The notes beneath the pieces were generated by a model, which was given only the letters and a program-made list of their open reading frames with translations, was not told the origin of the DNA and searched no databases. 37,728 bases of DNA from Oscillibacter sp. (GTDB lineage Bacteria > Bacillota > Clostridia > Oscillospirales > Oscillospiraceae). Positions 16,177-25,307 of this stretch are shown piece by piece; within the stretch, counting starts at the first letter, position 1, and every line of letters begins with the position of its first letter. The stretch covers positions 3,013-40,740 of the forward strand of contig DNFA01000016.1 of NCBI GenBank assembly GCA_003487665.1, written 5' to 3'. Made by a program: the position numbers and the translations under genes.

Positions 16177-16866
16177 ATGGCACTGTATACCATCGGGGAT
16201 CTGCACCTGTCGCTGGGCAGCAACAAGCCCATGGACATATTCGGCGACAGATGGCAGAATTATGTGGAGAAGATCCGCCTTGGATTCTCTGCGCTGACGG
16301 AGGACGATACGACGGTGCTGTGCGGCGACCTGAGCTGGGGCATGAGCCTGGAGGAGTCACTCCTTGATTTTCGGTTCATCCACGCCCTGCCGGGGCGCAA
16401 GATCATCCTGAAGGGCAACCACGATTACTGGTGGAACACCGCGTCGAAAATGCAGCGCTTTTTCGCGGACAACGGGCTGGATTCTATTGAAATTCTCCAC
16501 AACAACTGCCTGTTTTACAACGGAACGGCGCTGTGCGGCACACGGGGCTGGTTCTATGAGCTGGACAACGAGGGGACGCACAACGGCAAGATGCTGGCGA
16601 GGGAGGCCGGACGGCTGGAAACATCCCTGAAGGCGGCGGGGGACGCGGAAAAGATATGCTTCCTGCACTATCCGCCGCTGTATCAGGGCTACGAGTGCCC
16701 GGAGATACTGCGCCTTTTGCAGCGGTACGGTGTGGGGGAGTGCTATTTCGGCCATCTGCACGGCGCGGCGCAGAAGCGGGCGCTGGAGGGAGTGCATTAC
16801 AACACGGATTTTCATCTTGTGGCGGGCGACTATCTGAACTTTCTCCCGGTGAAGGTGCGCGATTGA
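16177..16866 (+). CDS. Calcineurin-like metallophosphoesterase
   Basis: A 229-aa phosphoesterase with the full set of dimetal motifs: GDLHLS (residues 7-12), CGDLSWG, KGNHDYWW, LHYPP and GHLHG. No secretion signal. The conserved motifs show a cytoplasmic phosphodiesterase or phosphatase, but the substrate is unknown. The ribosome-binding site is AAAAGGAGGTGA. It is 44 nt after the dipeptidase, across a 22-bp near-palindrome (16139-16160), and may be the last gene of the rbgA operon. Confidence 0.88.
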   Translation: MALYTIGDLHLSLGSNKPMDIFGDRWQNYVEKIRLGFSALTEDDTTVLCGDLSWGMSLEESLLDFRFIHALPGRKIILKGNHDYWWNTASKMQRFFADNGLDSIEILHNNCLFYNGTALCGTRGWFYELDNEGTHNGKMLAREAGRLETSLKAAGDAEKICFLHYPPLYQGYECPEILRLLQRYGVGECYFGHLHGAAQKRALEGVHYNTDFHLVAGDYLNFLPVKVRD

Positions 16867-17019
16867 CATTCGCGCCGGGGCATACAGGGAAAACGTGTGA
16901 AAAAAAGTGGTAAAAACGAAAAATAACAGTGGAAATTCCCGTTGAATTCTGTTATCATACTATATTGCATTGGTGTTGGTAGCGATACAAAGGCCGGTGC
17001 GGAACGGAGGAAATAACAA

Positions 17020-18456
17020 ATGACTGTGAAAAGCTGCGAGAAACTGGAAAAGAGCAGGGTCGCACTGACCATCGAGACGAGCGCCGAGGAGTTCGAGGCC
17101 GCCGTCAACAAGGCGTATCTGAAGATGCGCGGTAAGATCAACGTACCCGGCTTCCGTGTGGGCAAGGCTCCCCGCAAGATCATCGAGAAGATGTACGGCG
17201 CGGAAGTGTTCTATGAGGAAGCCGTCAATATCCTCCTGCCGGACGCCTATGAGGACGCCGTAAAGGAGAAGGAGCTGAACGTCGTGGGTTATCCCGAGGT
17301 GGAGCTGGAGAGCTGCACCAAGGACGGCGTGGTGTTCAAGTGCACCGTGGCCGTGTATCCCGAGGTGAAGCTGGGTCAGTATAAGGGACTTGAGGCGCCC
17401 AAGGCGGAGGTCAAGGTGACCGCTGCCGATGTGACCGCCCGCCTGAAGGAGATGGCCGACCGCAACAGCCGTCTGGTGTCCGTGGAGCGCGCCGTGAAGA
17501 AGGGCGACACCGCCGACATCGATTTCGAGGGCTTCGACAACGGCGTGCCCTTCGACGGCGGGAAGGGCGAGAACTTCGATCTGGAGATCGGCTCCGGCAG
17601 CTTTGTCCCCGGCTTCGAGGATCAGCTCATCGGCATGAAGGCCGGCGAGGAGAAGGATATCGACATCACGTTCCCGGAGAACTACACCCCTGAGCTGGCG
17701 GGCAAGCCCGTGGTGTTCCATGTGAAGGTCAACGAGGTCAAGGTGAAGGAAGTCCCCGCCATGGATGACGAATTTGCCAAGGACGTGTCTGAGTTCGACA
17801 CGCTGAAGGATCTGAAGGCCGATATCAAGAAGAAGCTGACCACCGAGCGCACCGAGGCCGCCCAGCGCGCCTTTGAGGACGTGCTGATGGCCAAGGTCGC
17901 CGAGAGCATCGAGGCCGAGATCCCCACCGAGATGGTGGAGCTGCAGGCCGCCCAGATGACCGAGGGCTTCAAGCAGCAGCTGGCCTCTCAGGGCATCCCC
18001 TTTGACCAGTATCTGAAGATGACCAACACCACCGAGGCCGACTTCACCAAGCAGGCCTACGGCCCCGCCGAGCAGCAGGTGAAGATGGATCTGGCCGTCC
18101 GCGCCATTATCGACGCCGAAAAGCTGGACGCCACTGACGACGAGGTGGAAGCCGAGATGAAGAACGTGGCGGACAAGTACGGTATGGATCTGGACACCGT
18201 GAAGAAGTACCTGCGCCCCGAGGAAGTGAAGGAGCAGGTCATCCGCGAGAAGGTCATCAAGGTGGTGGCCGACAGCGCCAAGGCCGTGGCGCCCGCCGAG
18301 GAGAAGGCCGAGCTGGAGGCCGAGGGCGAGATCGTGGAGAAGAAGCCCGCGAAGAAGGCCGCCAAGAAGTCCGCTGACAAGGCGGAGGAGGCCGAGGGCG
18401 AGGAGAAGCCCGCCAAGAAGACGGCGAAGAAGAGCACCAAGAAGGACGCGGAGTAA
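17020..18456 (+). CDS. tig: Trigger factor with lysine/alanine-rich C-terminal tail
   Basis: A 478-aa ribosome-bound chaperone and prolyl isomerase. The N-terminal ribosome-binding domain carries GFRVGKAPRKIIE (the GFRxGxxP signature). The FKBP-like domain follows from about residue 160 (GDTADIDFEGF, FVPGFEDQLIGMKAGEEKDI), then the helical chaperone domain. The last 42 residues (about 437-478) are almost only K, A, E and S in AKK/PAKK repeats, which makes the protein longer than the usual 430 or so. The start follows CGGAGG. The AT-rich stretch 16905-16970 upstream must hold its promoter, but no clear -35/-10 pair stands out. It heads the tig-clpP-clpX-lon block. Confidence 0.95.
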   Translation: MTVKSCEKLEKSRVALTIETSAEEFEAAVNKAYLKMRGKINVPGFRVGKAPRKIIEKMYGAEVFYEEAVNILLPDAYEDAVKEKELNVVGYPEVELESCTKDGVVFKCTVAVYPEVKLGQYKGLEAPKAEVKVTAADVTARLKEMADRNSRLVSVERAVKKGDTADIDFEGFDNGVPFDGGKGENFDLEIGSGSFVPGFEDQLIGMKAGEEKDIDITFPENYTPELAGKPVVFHVKVNEVKVKEVPAMDDEFAKDVSEFDTLKDLKADIKKKLTTERTEAAQRAFEDVLMAKVAESIEAEIPTEMVELQAAQMTEGFKQQLASQGIPFDQYLKMTNTTEADFTKQAYGPAEQQVKMDLAVRAIIDAEKLDATDDEVEAEMKNVADKYGMDLDTVKKYLRPEEVKEQVIREKVIKVVADSAKAVAPAEEKAELEAEGEIVEKKPAKKAAKKSADKAEEAEGEEKPAKKTAKKSTKKDAE

Positions 18457-18483
18457 CGCGGCTTCAGGAGAGAGAAGGCCGGC

Positions 18484-18512
18484 GCGGCGGGGCGAGATAT
18501 TTGCCCCGCCGC
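18484..18512 (+). terminator. GC-rich hairpin after tig
   Basis: Perfect 10-bp stem GCGGCGGGGC/GCCCCGCCGC (18484-18493 with 18503-18512) with a 9-nt loop. There is no T-run, so it may only attenuate or protect the mRNA end. Confidence 0.45.
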
Positions 18513-18522
18513 CGCGGGCTAT

Positions 18523-18551
18523 TATGAAAATCATGCACAGGTGGGTATAAT
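18523..18551 (+). promoter_or_regulatory. Promoter of clpP
   Basis: A perfect -10 TATAAT lies at 18546-18551. The -35 position (about 18523) reads TATGAA and is weak. No CtsR-type operator (GGTCAAA repeats) was seen around it. Confidence 0.55.
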
Positions 18552-18582
18552 CAGGCATCTATCTTTTGCAGGAGGTATTTTT

Positions 18583-19164
18583 ATGAGCTTAGTTCCTTAC
18601 GTTGTGGAGCAGACGAACCGCGGCGAGCGTTCCTACGACATCTTTTCCCGGCTGCTCAATGACCGTATCGTATTTCTTGGCGAAGAGGTGAATGATACCA
18701 CCGCCAGCCTTGTGGTGGCGCAGCTCCTTTATCTGGAGGCGCAGGATCCCGACAAGGACATTCAGATGTATATCAACAGCCCCGGCGGCAGTGTGACCGC
18801 GGGAATGGCTATCTATGACACCATGCAGTACATCAAGTGTGACGTGTCCACCATCTGCATCGGTATGGCGGCCAGCATGGGCGCGTTTCTGCTGTCCAGC
18901 GGCACCAAGGGCAAGCGCATCGCGCTGCCCAACGCGGAGATCATGATCCACCAGCCCTCCGCCGGTACCCAGGGCAAGGTGACGGATATGGAGATCGACG
19001 TGGAGCATTTCCTGAAGATCAAGCAGCGCCTGAACCGGATCATGGCAGAGAACACCGGCAAGACGCCGGAGCAGATCAAGAGCGATTCCGAGCGCGACAA
19101 CTGGATGATCGCGGAGGAAGCCCGGGAATACGGTCTGGTGGATAAAGTCATCTATAAGAGGTAA
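18583..19164 (+). CDS. clpP: ATP-dependent Clp protease proteolytic subunit
   Basis: A 193-aa serine protease that forms the barrel of ClpXP. Ser98 (GMAASMGAFLL) and His123 (MIHQPSAG) are at the standard positions, and the third triad residue is in the conserved C-terminal region RDNWMIAEEA. The ATG at 18583 (MSLVPYVVEQ) has GGAGG just upstream and gives the family length. An in-frame GTG at 18541 would add 14 residues and is rejected. The gene is followed 5 nt later by its unfoldase gene clpX. Confidence 0.97.
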   Translation: MSLVPYVVEQTNRGERSYDIFSRLLNDRIVFLGEEVNDTTASLVVAQLLYLEAQDPDKDIQMYINSPGGSVTAGMAIYDTMQYIKCDVSTICIGMAASMGAFLLSSGTKGKRIALPNAEIMIHQPSAGTQGKVTDMEIDVEHFLKIKQRLNRIMAENTGKTPEQIKSDSERDNWMIAEEAREYGLVDKVIYKR

Positions 19165-19169
19165 CATAA

Positions 19170-20465
19170 ATGGCAGACGATAAAAAGACGCTGCGCTGCT
19201 CGTTCTGCGGCAAGCCGGAGAGTCAGGTACACCGCATGATCCAGGGTCCCGGTGTGCGGATCTGCGACGAGTGCGTGCAGCTGTGCATGTCCATTCTGGA
19301 TGACGGGTACTCCGCTGCGGCGGAGGACGGCATCGAGGACATGAACGACCTGCCCACGCCCCGTGAGATACACGAGGTGCTGGATCAGTATGTGATCGGA
19401 CAGGAGGCCGCGAAAGTGGCGCTGTCCGTGGCCGTATACAACCATTACAAGCGAATTTACTTCGGCGGCGACGAGGACGTGGAGCTGCAGAAGAGCAACA
19501 TCCTGATGATCGGGCCCACCGGCTCCGGCAAGACGCTGTTTGCTCAGACGCTGGCGCGGGTGCTGAAGGTGCCCTTCGCCATCGCGGATGCCACCACCCT
19601 CACCGAGGCCGGTTATGTGGGCGACGACGTGGAGAATATCCTGCTGCGGCTTCTGCAGGCGGCGGATTTCGACGTGGAGCTGGCGGAGCGGGGCATCATC
19701 TATGTGGATGAGATCGACAAGATCGCCCGCAAGAGCGAGAATACGTCCATCACCCGCGATGTGTCCGGCGAGGGCGTGCAGCAGGCGCTGCTGAAGATCC
19801 TGGAGGGCACCGTGGCCAACGTGCCGCCTCAGGGCGGGCGCAAGCACCCCCATCAGGAGTTCATCCAGCTGGACACCAGCAACATCCTGTTTATCTGCGG
19901 CGGCGCCTTCGATGGGCTGGAGAAGATCATCGAGGATCGCGTGGGCAAGCGGAGCATGGGCTTCGAGAACACGGTGCAGAGCCGGAAGGAGCGCAGCACC
20001 GGTGAGCTGTTCCAGCAGGTGCAGCCCCACGATCTGCTGAAGTTCGGCATCATCCCCGAGCTGGTGGGACGTATGCCGGTGATCACCGCCCTGCAGGGGC
20101 TGACCCGCGAGGATCTGGTGCGCATTCTCACCGAGCCGAAGAACGCGTTGGTGAAGCAGTATCAGAAGCTGCTGAGCTACGACGGCGTGGAGCTGCATTT
20201 CGATCAGGATGCGCTGGAGGCGGTGGCGGACACCGCGCTGGCACGGAATATCGGCGCCCGCGGCCTGCGGGCGGTGATGGAGGGACTGCTGACCAAGGTC
20301 ATGTACGATGTGCCCTCCGACCCCACCATCACCGATGTGACCATCACAAAGGCGTGCGTGGACGGCGAGGCCGAGCCTACGGTGCTGCACGACCCGGAAA
20401 AGGTGGCGCAGCGCGCTAAATTCAAGACCGGCACAGCGGACAAGCCCGCTGCCCCGGCGTCTTAA
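19170..20465 (+). CDS. clpX: ATP-dependent Clp protease ATP-binding subunit
   Basis: A 431-aa AAA+ unfoldase that feeds ClpP, including proteins tagged by the tmRNA at 36894-37241. The N-terminal C4 zinc-binding domain has Cys10, Cys13, Cys32 and Cys35. The AAA+ domain carries Walker A GPTGSGKT, Walker B IIYVDEIDK, the IGF-type loop that docks on ClpP in the KRSMGF region, and sensor residues near ARNIGARGLR. The ribosome-binding site AGAGG overlaps the end of clpP, so the two are co-expressed. Confidence 0.97.
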   Translation: MADDKKTLRCSFCGKPESQVHRMIQGPGVRICDECVQLCMSILDDGYSAAAEDGIEDMNDLPTPREIHEVLDQYVIGQEAAKVALSVAVYNHYKRIYFGGDEDVELQKSNILMIGPTGSGKTLFAQTLARVLKVPFAIADATTLTEAGYVGDDVENILLRLLQAADFDVELAERGIIYVDEIDKIARKSENTSITRDVSGEGVQQALLKILEGTVANVPPQGGRKHPHQEFIQLDTSNILFICGGAFDGLEKIIEDRVGKRSMGFENTVQSRKERSTGELFQQVQPHDLLKFGIIPELVGRMPVITALQGLTREDLVRILTEPKNALVKQYQKLLSYDGVELHFDQDALEAVADTALARNIGARGLRAVMEGLLTKVMYDVPSDPTITDVTITKACVDGEAEPTVLHDPEKVAQRAKFKTGTADKPAAPAS

Positions 20466-20483
20466 CGAGACTCAAGACTCAAG

Positions 20484-20511
20484 AGGGGAGAGGCGCCGCC
20501 TCTCCCTTTTT
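20484..20511 (+). terminator. Terminator of clpP-clpX
   Basis: A 9-bp stem GGGAGAGGC/GCCTCTCCC (20486-20494 with 20498-20506) with a 3-nt loop and TTTTT. Confidence 0.88.
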
Positions 20512-20552
20512 CCCAACGCCCGCCCAAGCCCGGCGGGAGAAAGGAGACATAT

Positions 20553-22946
20553 ATGGAAACGATCACCCGGAATATGCCGGTGCTGGCGCTGCGGGGGCTG
20601 ACGGCCTTCCCCGGCCAGACCATGTCCTTTGACGCGGAACGGGATATTTCCATTTTCGCGCTGGACAACGCCATGGAAAACGACCGGCGGCTGCTGGCCG
20701 TCACCCAGCGTGAGCTCTCCACGGCGGAGCCGGGAGAGGAGGAGCTGTACACCATCGGCACGGTGTGCCACATTTTGCAGATCATCAAGACCTCCGACAC
20801 CACGGTGCGTGTCATCGTGGAGGGCGAGTGCCGGGCGCGGCTGCATCGCCTGTGGCAGAAGAAGCCGTTTTTGCAGGCGCAGGCGGAGCTGCTGCCGGAG
20901 ACGGAGAGCCGCCATACCGCCCGCAGCGAGGCGCTGATACGGCGCACCTACGTGCTGTTCGGAGAGTACCGGGAGCTGGTGGGCAGCAGCATCAGCGACG
21001 ATTTCTCTGCGGCGGTGCTGGATTGCGGCGACACCGGCCGACTGGCCGATCTTATCGCCCAGAACATCAACCTGCGGCATCAGGATCGCCAGCGGGTGCT
21101 GGAGGAGCTGCACCCGGATAAGCGGCTGCGAATCGTCAACGACATCCTGACCCACGAGGTGGATGTGCTCTCACTGGAATCCGAGATGGAACAGAAGGTT
21201 CGTATGCGCGTGGCGCAGGTGCAGAAGGACATGATCCTGCGGGAGCAGGTGAAGGTGCTGCAGCACGAGCTGGGCGACGACGGCGACGAGGAGATAGAGG
21301 AATATACCGCCCGGATCGAGGCTGCGCACCTGCCGGACGAGGTACATAAAAAGCTGACAAAAGAGGTGGAGCGGCTGGCCAAGCAGCCCTTCGGCAGCGC
21401 CGAGGCGTCGGTGATACGGAACTATCTGGACGTGTGCCTGGAGCTGCCGTGGAACAAGTCTACCCGTGAGCGGGCGGACGTGGCGCAGGCGCGGAAAATA
21501 CTGGACAAGGAGCACTACGGGCTGGACAAGGTGAAGGAACGGGTGCTGGAGTTCATCGCCGTGCGGCAGCTGAATCCGGACGCCAAGGGGAAGATCCTGT
21601 GTCTGGTGGGGCCTCCCGGCGTGGGCAAGACCTCCGTGGCCATGTCCGTGGCGCGGGCTATGAACCGCAAGTGCGCGCGGCTCAGTCTGGGCGGTGTGCG
21701 GGACGAGGCCGACATCCGGGGACACCGGAAAACGTACATCGGCGCCATGCCGGGACGTATTATCGAGGCGCTGGGCAGGGCGGGCACCATGAACCCGCTG
21801 CTGGTGCTGGATGAGATCGACAAGCTGGCCAACGACATGCGGGGCGACCCCGCCGCCGCGCTGCTGGAGGTGCTGGACAGCGAGCAGAACGGTGCGTTCC
21901 GCGACCACTTTGTGGAGGTGCCGGTGGATCTCAGCCGTGTGATGTTCATCACCACGGCCAACACCACATCTACCATTCCCCGGCCGCTGCTGGATCGCAT
22001 GGAGGTCATAGAGCTGGGCAGCTATACCGACGAGGAAAAGCTGCACATCGCCCGGGAGCACCTGCTGCCCAAGCAGATGAAGGAGAACGGGCTGCGCCGG
22101 GGACAGCTGCGGCTGGACGACGATGCCCTGCGGCGCATCATCACCGACTATACCCGCGAGTCCGGCGTGCGGACGCTGGAGCGGCAGCTGGGCAAGCTGT
22201 GCCGGAGAGCCGCCATGCGTCTGGTGCAGACGGATGTAAAGCGGATAGACATTACAGCGAAGGAGCTGAAAGACTTTCTGGACACGCCGCCCTACGGCGA
22301 GGATACACGCAGCAAGACCGATCAGATCGGCGTGGTCAACGGCCTTGCGTGGACAGAGGTGGGCGGCGAGCTGCTGGAGGTGGAGGCCGGTGTCATGGAC
22401 GGCACCGGCAAGCTGGAGCTGACGGGCAATCTGGGTCAGGTGATGCAGGAGTCCGTGAAGGCGGCGTACACCTGCCTGCGCAGCCGCGCCAGGGAGCTGG
22501 GCATCGCACCGGACTTCTACAAGACGAAGGATATCCACGTCCACTTCCCGGAGGGCGCCGTGCCCAAGGACGGCCCCTCGGCGGGCATCGCCATCACCAC
22601 GGCCATGCTGTCGGCTCTGACGGGGCGCGCCGTGCGGCACGACGTGGCCATGACCGGCGAGGTGACGCTGCGGGGCAGGGTGCTGCCCATCGGCGGCCTG
22701 CGAGAGAAAACCATGGCCGCCAAGCGAAACGGCATCACCACCGTCATCATTCCCAAGGAAAACGAGAAGGATCTGGCCGACATCGATCCCGCTGTCCGCG
22801 CCGCGCTGCGGTTCGTAACGGCGGAGACGGTGGATGCCGTGTTCGCCCACGCGCTGACGCTGCCCAAGAAGGAGGCGGCGGTGGAGCATCTGGCGGTGAT
22901 AGGCAGTCCGGTCATGCAGGAGGTGCGCCATGGCGATCAACTTTAA
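20553..22946 (+). CDS. lon: ATP-dependent protease La (Lon)
   Basis: A 797-aa soluble LonA protease that degrades damaged and regulatory proteins. The N-terminal LAN domain starts with PVLALRGLTAFPG. The AAA+ domain has Walker A GPPGVGKT (353-360) and Walker B LLVLDEIDK. The protease domain has Ser676 in KDGPSAGIA and Lys719 in REKTMAA, with the 43-residue spacing of the Ser-Lys dyad. The start follows AAAGGAG. Its 3' end overlaps engB by 17 nt, the usual Firmicute lon-ysxC pairing. No separate strong promoter was identified between the clpX terminator and lon. Confidence 0.96.
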   Translation: METITRNMPVLALRGLTAFPGQTMSFDAERDISIFALDNAMENDRRLLAVTQRELSTAEPGEEELYTIGTVCHILQIIKTSDTTVRVIVEGECRARLHRLWQKKPFLQAQAELLPETESRHTARSEALIRRTYVLFGEYRELVGSSISDDFSAAVLDCGDTGRLADLIAQNINLRHQDRQRVLEELHPDKRLRIVNDILTHEVDVLSLESEMEQKVRMRVAQVQKDMILREQVKVLQHELGDDGDEEIEEYTARIEAAHLPDEVHKKLTKEVERLAKQPFGSAEASVIRNYLDVCLELPWNKSTRERADVAQARKILDKEHYGLDKVKERVLEFIAVRQLNPDAKGKILCLVGPPGVGKTSVAMSVARAMNRKCARLSLGGVRDEADIRGHRKTYIGAMPGRIIEALGRAGTMNPLLVLDEIDKLANDMRGDPAAALLEVLDSEQNGAFRDHFVEVPVDLSRVMFITTANTTSTIPRPLLDRMEVIELGSYTDEEKLHIAREHLLPKQMKENGLRRGQLRLDDDALRRIITDYTRESGVRTLERQLGKLCRRAAMRLVQTDVKRIDITAKELKDFLDTPPYGEDTRSKTDQIGVVNGLAWTEVGGELLEVEAGVMDGTGKLELTGNLGQVMQESVKAAYTCLRSRARELGIAPDFYKTKDIHVHFPEGAVPKDGPSAGIAITTAMLSALTGRAVRHDVAMTGEVTLRGRVLPIGGLREKTMAAKRNGITTVIIPKENEKDLADIDPAVRAALRFVTAETVDAVFAHALTLPKKEAAVEHLAVIGSPVMQEVRHGDQL

Positions 22947-23535
22947 TAAAGCGGAGTTTGTTCTATCGTCTGTTAAAGCGGAAACCTTTATCCGCGACGG
23001 CCGCCCGCAGGTGACGTTTGCCGGGCGCAGCAACGTGGGCAAATCCTCCGTTATCAACCGGCTGCTGGGGCGGAAGAACTTTGCCCGCGTGGGCGCTACC
23101 CCCGGCAAGACCAGCCAGATCAACTACTTCCGCATCGACGATAAGATCTATTTCACCGACCTGCCCGGCTACGGCTACGCCAAGGTGTCCAAGGAGGAGC
23201 GTGACCGCTGGGGACGGCTGATGGAGCGGTACTTTGCGGAGGAGGGGCTTATTACGCTGGGTGTGCTGATCGTGGACGCGCGGCACAAGCCCACCGCCGA
23301 CGATGTGACCATGTGCGACTGGTTCAAGGGCACCGGATGCCCGGTGATCGTGGTGGCCAACAAGCTGGATAAGCTGAAGAAAAGCGAGATCGAGCCCAAT
23401 CTGGCGCTGATCCGGCAGACGCTGACGCTGCCGGAGGAGGCGCTGCTGATCCCGTTCTCTGCGGAGAAGGGGACGGGCAAGACGGAGCTGCTGGCGGCCA
23501 TCAGCGCACTGTGCGGTATCAAGACCTCCGACTGA
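22930..23535 (+). CDS. engB: Ribosome biogenesis GTP-binding protein EngB/YsxC
   Basis: A 201-aa essential GTPase involved in 50S assembly. G1 is GRSNVGKSS (residues 32-40), G2 threonine lies in GKTSQIN, G3 is DLPGYG, and G4 is NKLDK. The start overlaps the end of lon by 17 nt with AGGAGG inside lon, so translation is coupled. Length is normal. Confidence 0.95.
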   Translation: MAINFNKAEFVLSSVKAETFIRDGRPQVTFAGRSNVGKSSVINRLLGRKNFARVGATPGKTSQINYFRIDDKIYFTDLPGYGYAKVSKEERDRWGRLMERYFAEEGLITLGVLIVDARHKPTADDVTMCDWFKGTGCPVIVVANKLDKLKKSEIEPNLALIRQTLTLPEEALLIPFSAEKGTGKTELLAAISALCGIKTSD

Positions 23536-23600
23536 ATAAAGACCGCCTGGCACAAGAAAACACACGGTTCTGCCTGTGCCTATCCGGCTGCAGCCGACCG

Positions 23601-23628
23601 AAAAAACGCCCGCATGCGGGCGTTTTTT
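23601..23628. terminator. Terminator after lon-engB
   Basis: A perfect palindrome of 14-nt arms, A6-CGCCCGCA and its complement ending in T6, giving a strong hairpin with a T-run on either strand. A second nested pair CGGCTGC/GCAGCCG lies at 23585-23591 and 23630-23636. Confidence 0.9.
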
Positions 23629-23727
23629 TGCAGCCGTTCTCAGCTCAAATATGCTTTCATAAAACCACTTCGCGCCTTTTGCGGCGTATGTTTTCTTATG
23701 CCAGGCGGCCTGAGCCGGAGGTTTTGA

Positions 23728-23756
23728 TTGCATTGTTCGGCCGCAGAGGGTATAAT
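23728..23756 (+). promoter_or_regulatory. Promoter of pncB
   Basis: TTGCAT (23728-23733), a 17-bp spacer and perfect TATAAT (23751-23756). Nothing else is seen in the 23637-23727 gap. Confidence 0.85.
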
Positions 23757-23807
23757 ACAAGGTACTACACTTTGCGCCGCGCGCAAAGACCGATTTGAGG
23801 TATACGA

Positions 23808-25259
23808 ATGAAAACTCAGGAAAAGCTGAACATGACCATGCTCTGTGACTTCTATGAGCTGACCATGGGCAACGGCTACTTCGAGGCCGGCTGCAAGGAT
23901 CGCATCACCTATTTCGACGTGTTCTTCCGCAAGGTGCCCGACGGCGGCGGCTTCGCCATTGCAGCGGGACTGGAGCAGCTGATCGACTACATCGAGAACC
24001 TGCATTTCACCGAGGAGGACATCGCCTATCTCCGCAGCCGGAACCTGTTCTGCGAGGAGTTTCTGGACTATCTCCGAAATTTCCGCTTTACCGGCGATAT
24101 CTACGCCATTCCCGAGGGCACACCGGTGTTCCCCAAGGAGCCGCTGGTGGTGGTGCGTGCCCCGGCCATCGAAGCCCAGCTGATCGAGACATTCACGCTG
24201 CTGACCATCAACCACCAGAGCCTGATCGCCACCAAAGCCAACCGCATCGTCCGCGCAGCAAAGGGACGCACCGTGCTGGAGTTCGGCTCTCGCCGGGCGC
24301 AGGGCGCTGACGCGGCCATTGTGGGCGCACGCGCTGCCTATATCGGCGGCTGCGCCGGCACCGCCTGCACCATCTCCGATGAGATTTACGGCGTGCCCGC
24401 CGGCGGCACCATGGCGCACGCGTGGGTGCAGATGTTCGACAGTGAATACGAGGCCTTCAAGACCTACTGCCAGACATACCCCACCAACGCCACGCTGCTG
24501 GTGGATACCTACAACACGCTGAAATCCGGTATTCCCAACGCCATCCGCGCCTTTAACGACGTGCTCAAGCCGCTGGGCATCACCAAGTGCGGTATCCGTC
24601 TGGACTCCGGCGACCTGGCGTATCTGACCCGCAAGGCGCGCCAGATGCTGGACGAGGCCGGTTGGACAGAGTGCAAGATCTCCGTGTCCAACTCGCTGGA
24701 CGAGTACCTCATTCAGGACATGCTGCTGCAGGGCGCACAGATCGACCTGTTCGGCGTAGGCGAGCGGATGATCACCGCCAAGTCCGAGCCGGTGTTCGGC
24801 GGCGTATATAAGCTGGTGGCCATCGAGGAGCCGGACGGCACCGTGATCCCCAAGATCAAGGTCAGCGAGAACGTGGAGAAGATCACCATACCCCACTTCA
24901 AGAAGGTGTATCGCCTGTACGGGCGCGACACCGGCAAGGCCATCGCGGACTACATCACCGTGCATGACGAGACGGTGGACGACACCAAGGGACTGACCAT
25001 CTTCGACCCCATGGCCACATGGAAGCGCAAGGGCGTGTACAACTTCGAGGCGCGGCAGTTGTTGGTGCCCATCTTCAAGGACGGCAAGAGGGTGTACGAC
25101 AGCCCCTCGCTGGAGGAGATCAAGGCCTACTGCGCCCAGCAGGTGGACACGCTGTGGGACGAGGTGAAGCGCTTCGACTATCCCCACAAGTACTATGTGG
25201 ATCTGTCCGATAAGCTGTGGGACATCCAGCAGTGCCTGCTGCGCACGTCCCAGATGTAA
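23808..25259 (+). CDS. pncB: Nicotinate phosphoribosyltransferase
   Basis: A 483-aa cytoplasmic enzyme that makes nicotinate mononucleotide from nicotinate and PRPP in NAD salvage. Typical family regions are LCDFYELTMGNGYF near the N-terminus, EFGSRRAQGADAAI, GTMAHAWVQMF and RLDSGDLAYL. The length and these motifs place it in the longer Firmicute PncB group. The start follows TTTGAGG. The cls gene begins 48 nt later without a visible terminator, so the two may be co-transcribed. Confidence 0.94.
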   Translation: MKTQEKLNMTMLCDFYELTMGNGYFEAGCKDRITYFDVFFRKVPDGGGFAIAAGLEQLIDYIENLHFTEEDIAYLRSRNLFCEEFLDYLRNFRFTGDIYAIPEGTPVFPKEPLVVVRAPAIEAQLIETFTLLTINHQSLIATKANRIVRAAKGRTVLEFGSRRAQGADAAIVGARAAYIGGCAGTACTISDEIYGVPAGGTMAHAWVQMFDSEYEAFKTYCQTYPTNATLLVDTYNTLKSGIPNAIRAFNDVLKPLGITKCGIRLDSGDLAYLTRKARQMLDEAGWTECKISVSNSLDEYLIQDMLLQGAQIDLFGVGERMITAKSEPVFGGVYKLVAIEEPDGTVIPKIKVSENVEKITIPHFKKVYRLYGRDTGKAIADYITVHDETVDDTKGLTIFDPMATWKRKGVYNFEARQLLVPIFKDGKRVYDSPSLEEIKAYCAQQVDTLWDEVKRFDYPHKYYVDLSDKLWDIQQCLLRTSQM

Positions 25260-25307
25260 TCAGAAAGAAAATCAGCAATAGAACCGCCGAGGAGAGGAGG
25301 AGCCCCC

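Noticed and set aside
18541..18582. Earlier GTG start for clpP
   Set aside because: It lies inside the promoter -10 region and lacks a ribosome-binding site. The ATG at 18583 puts Ser98 and His123 at standard positions.
18513..18582. CtsR or HrcA heat-shock operator before clpP
   Set aside because: Neither GGTCAAA-type repeats nor a CIRCE inverted repeat could be found around the promoter.
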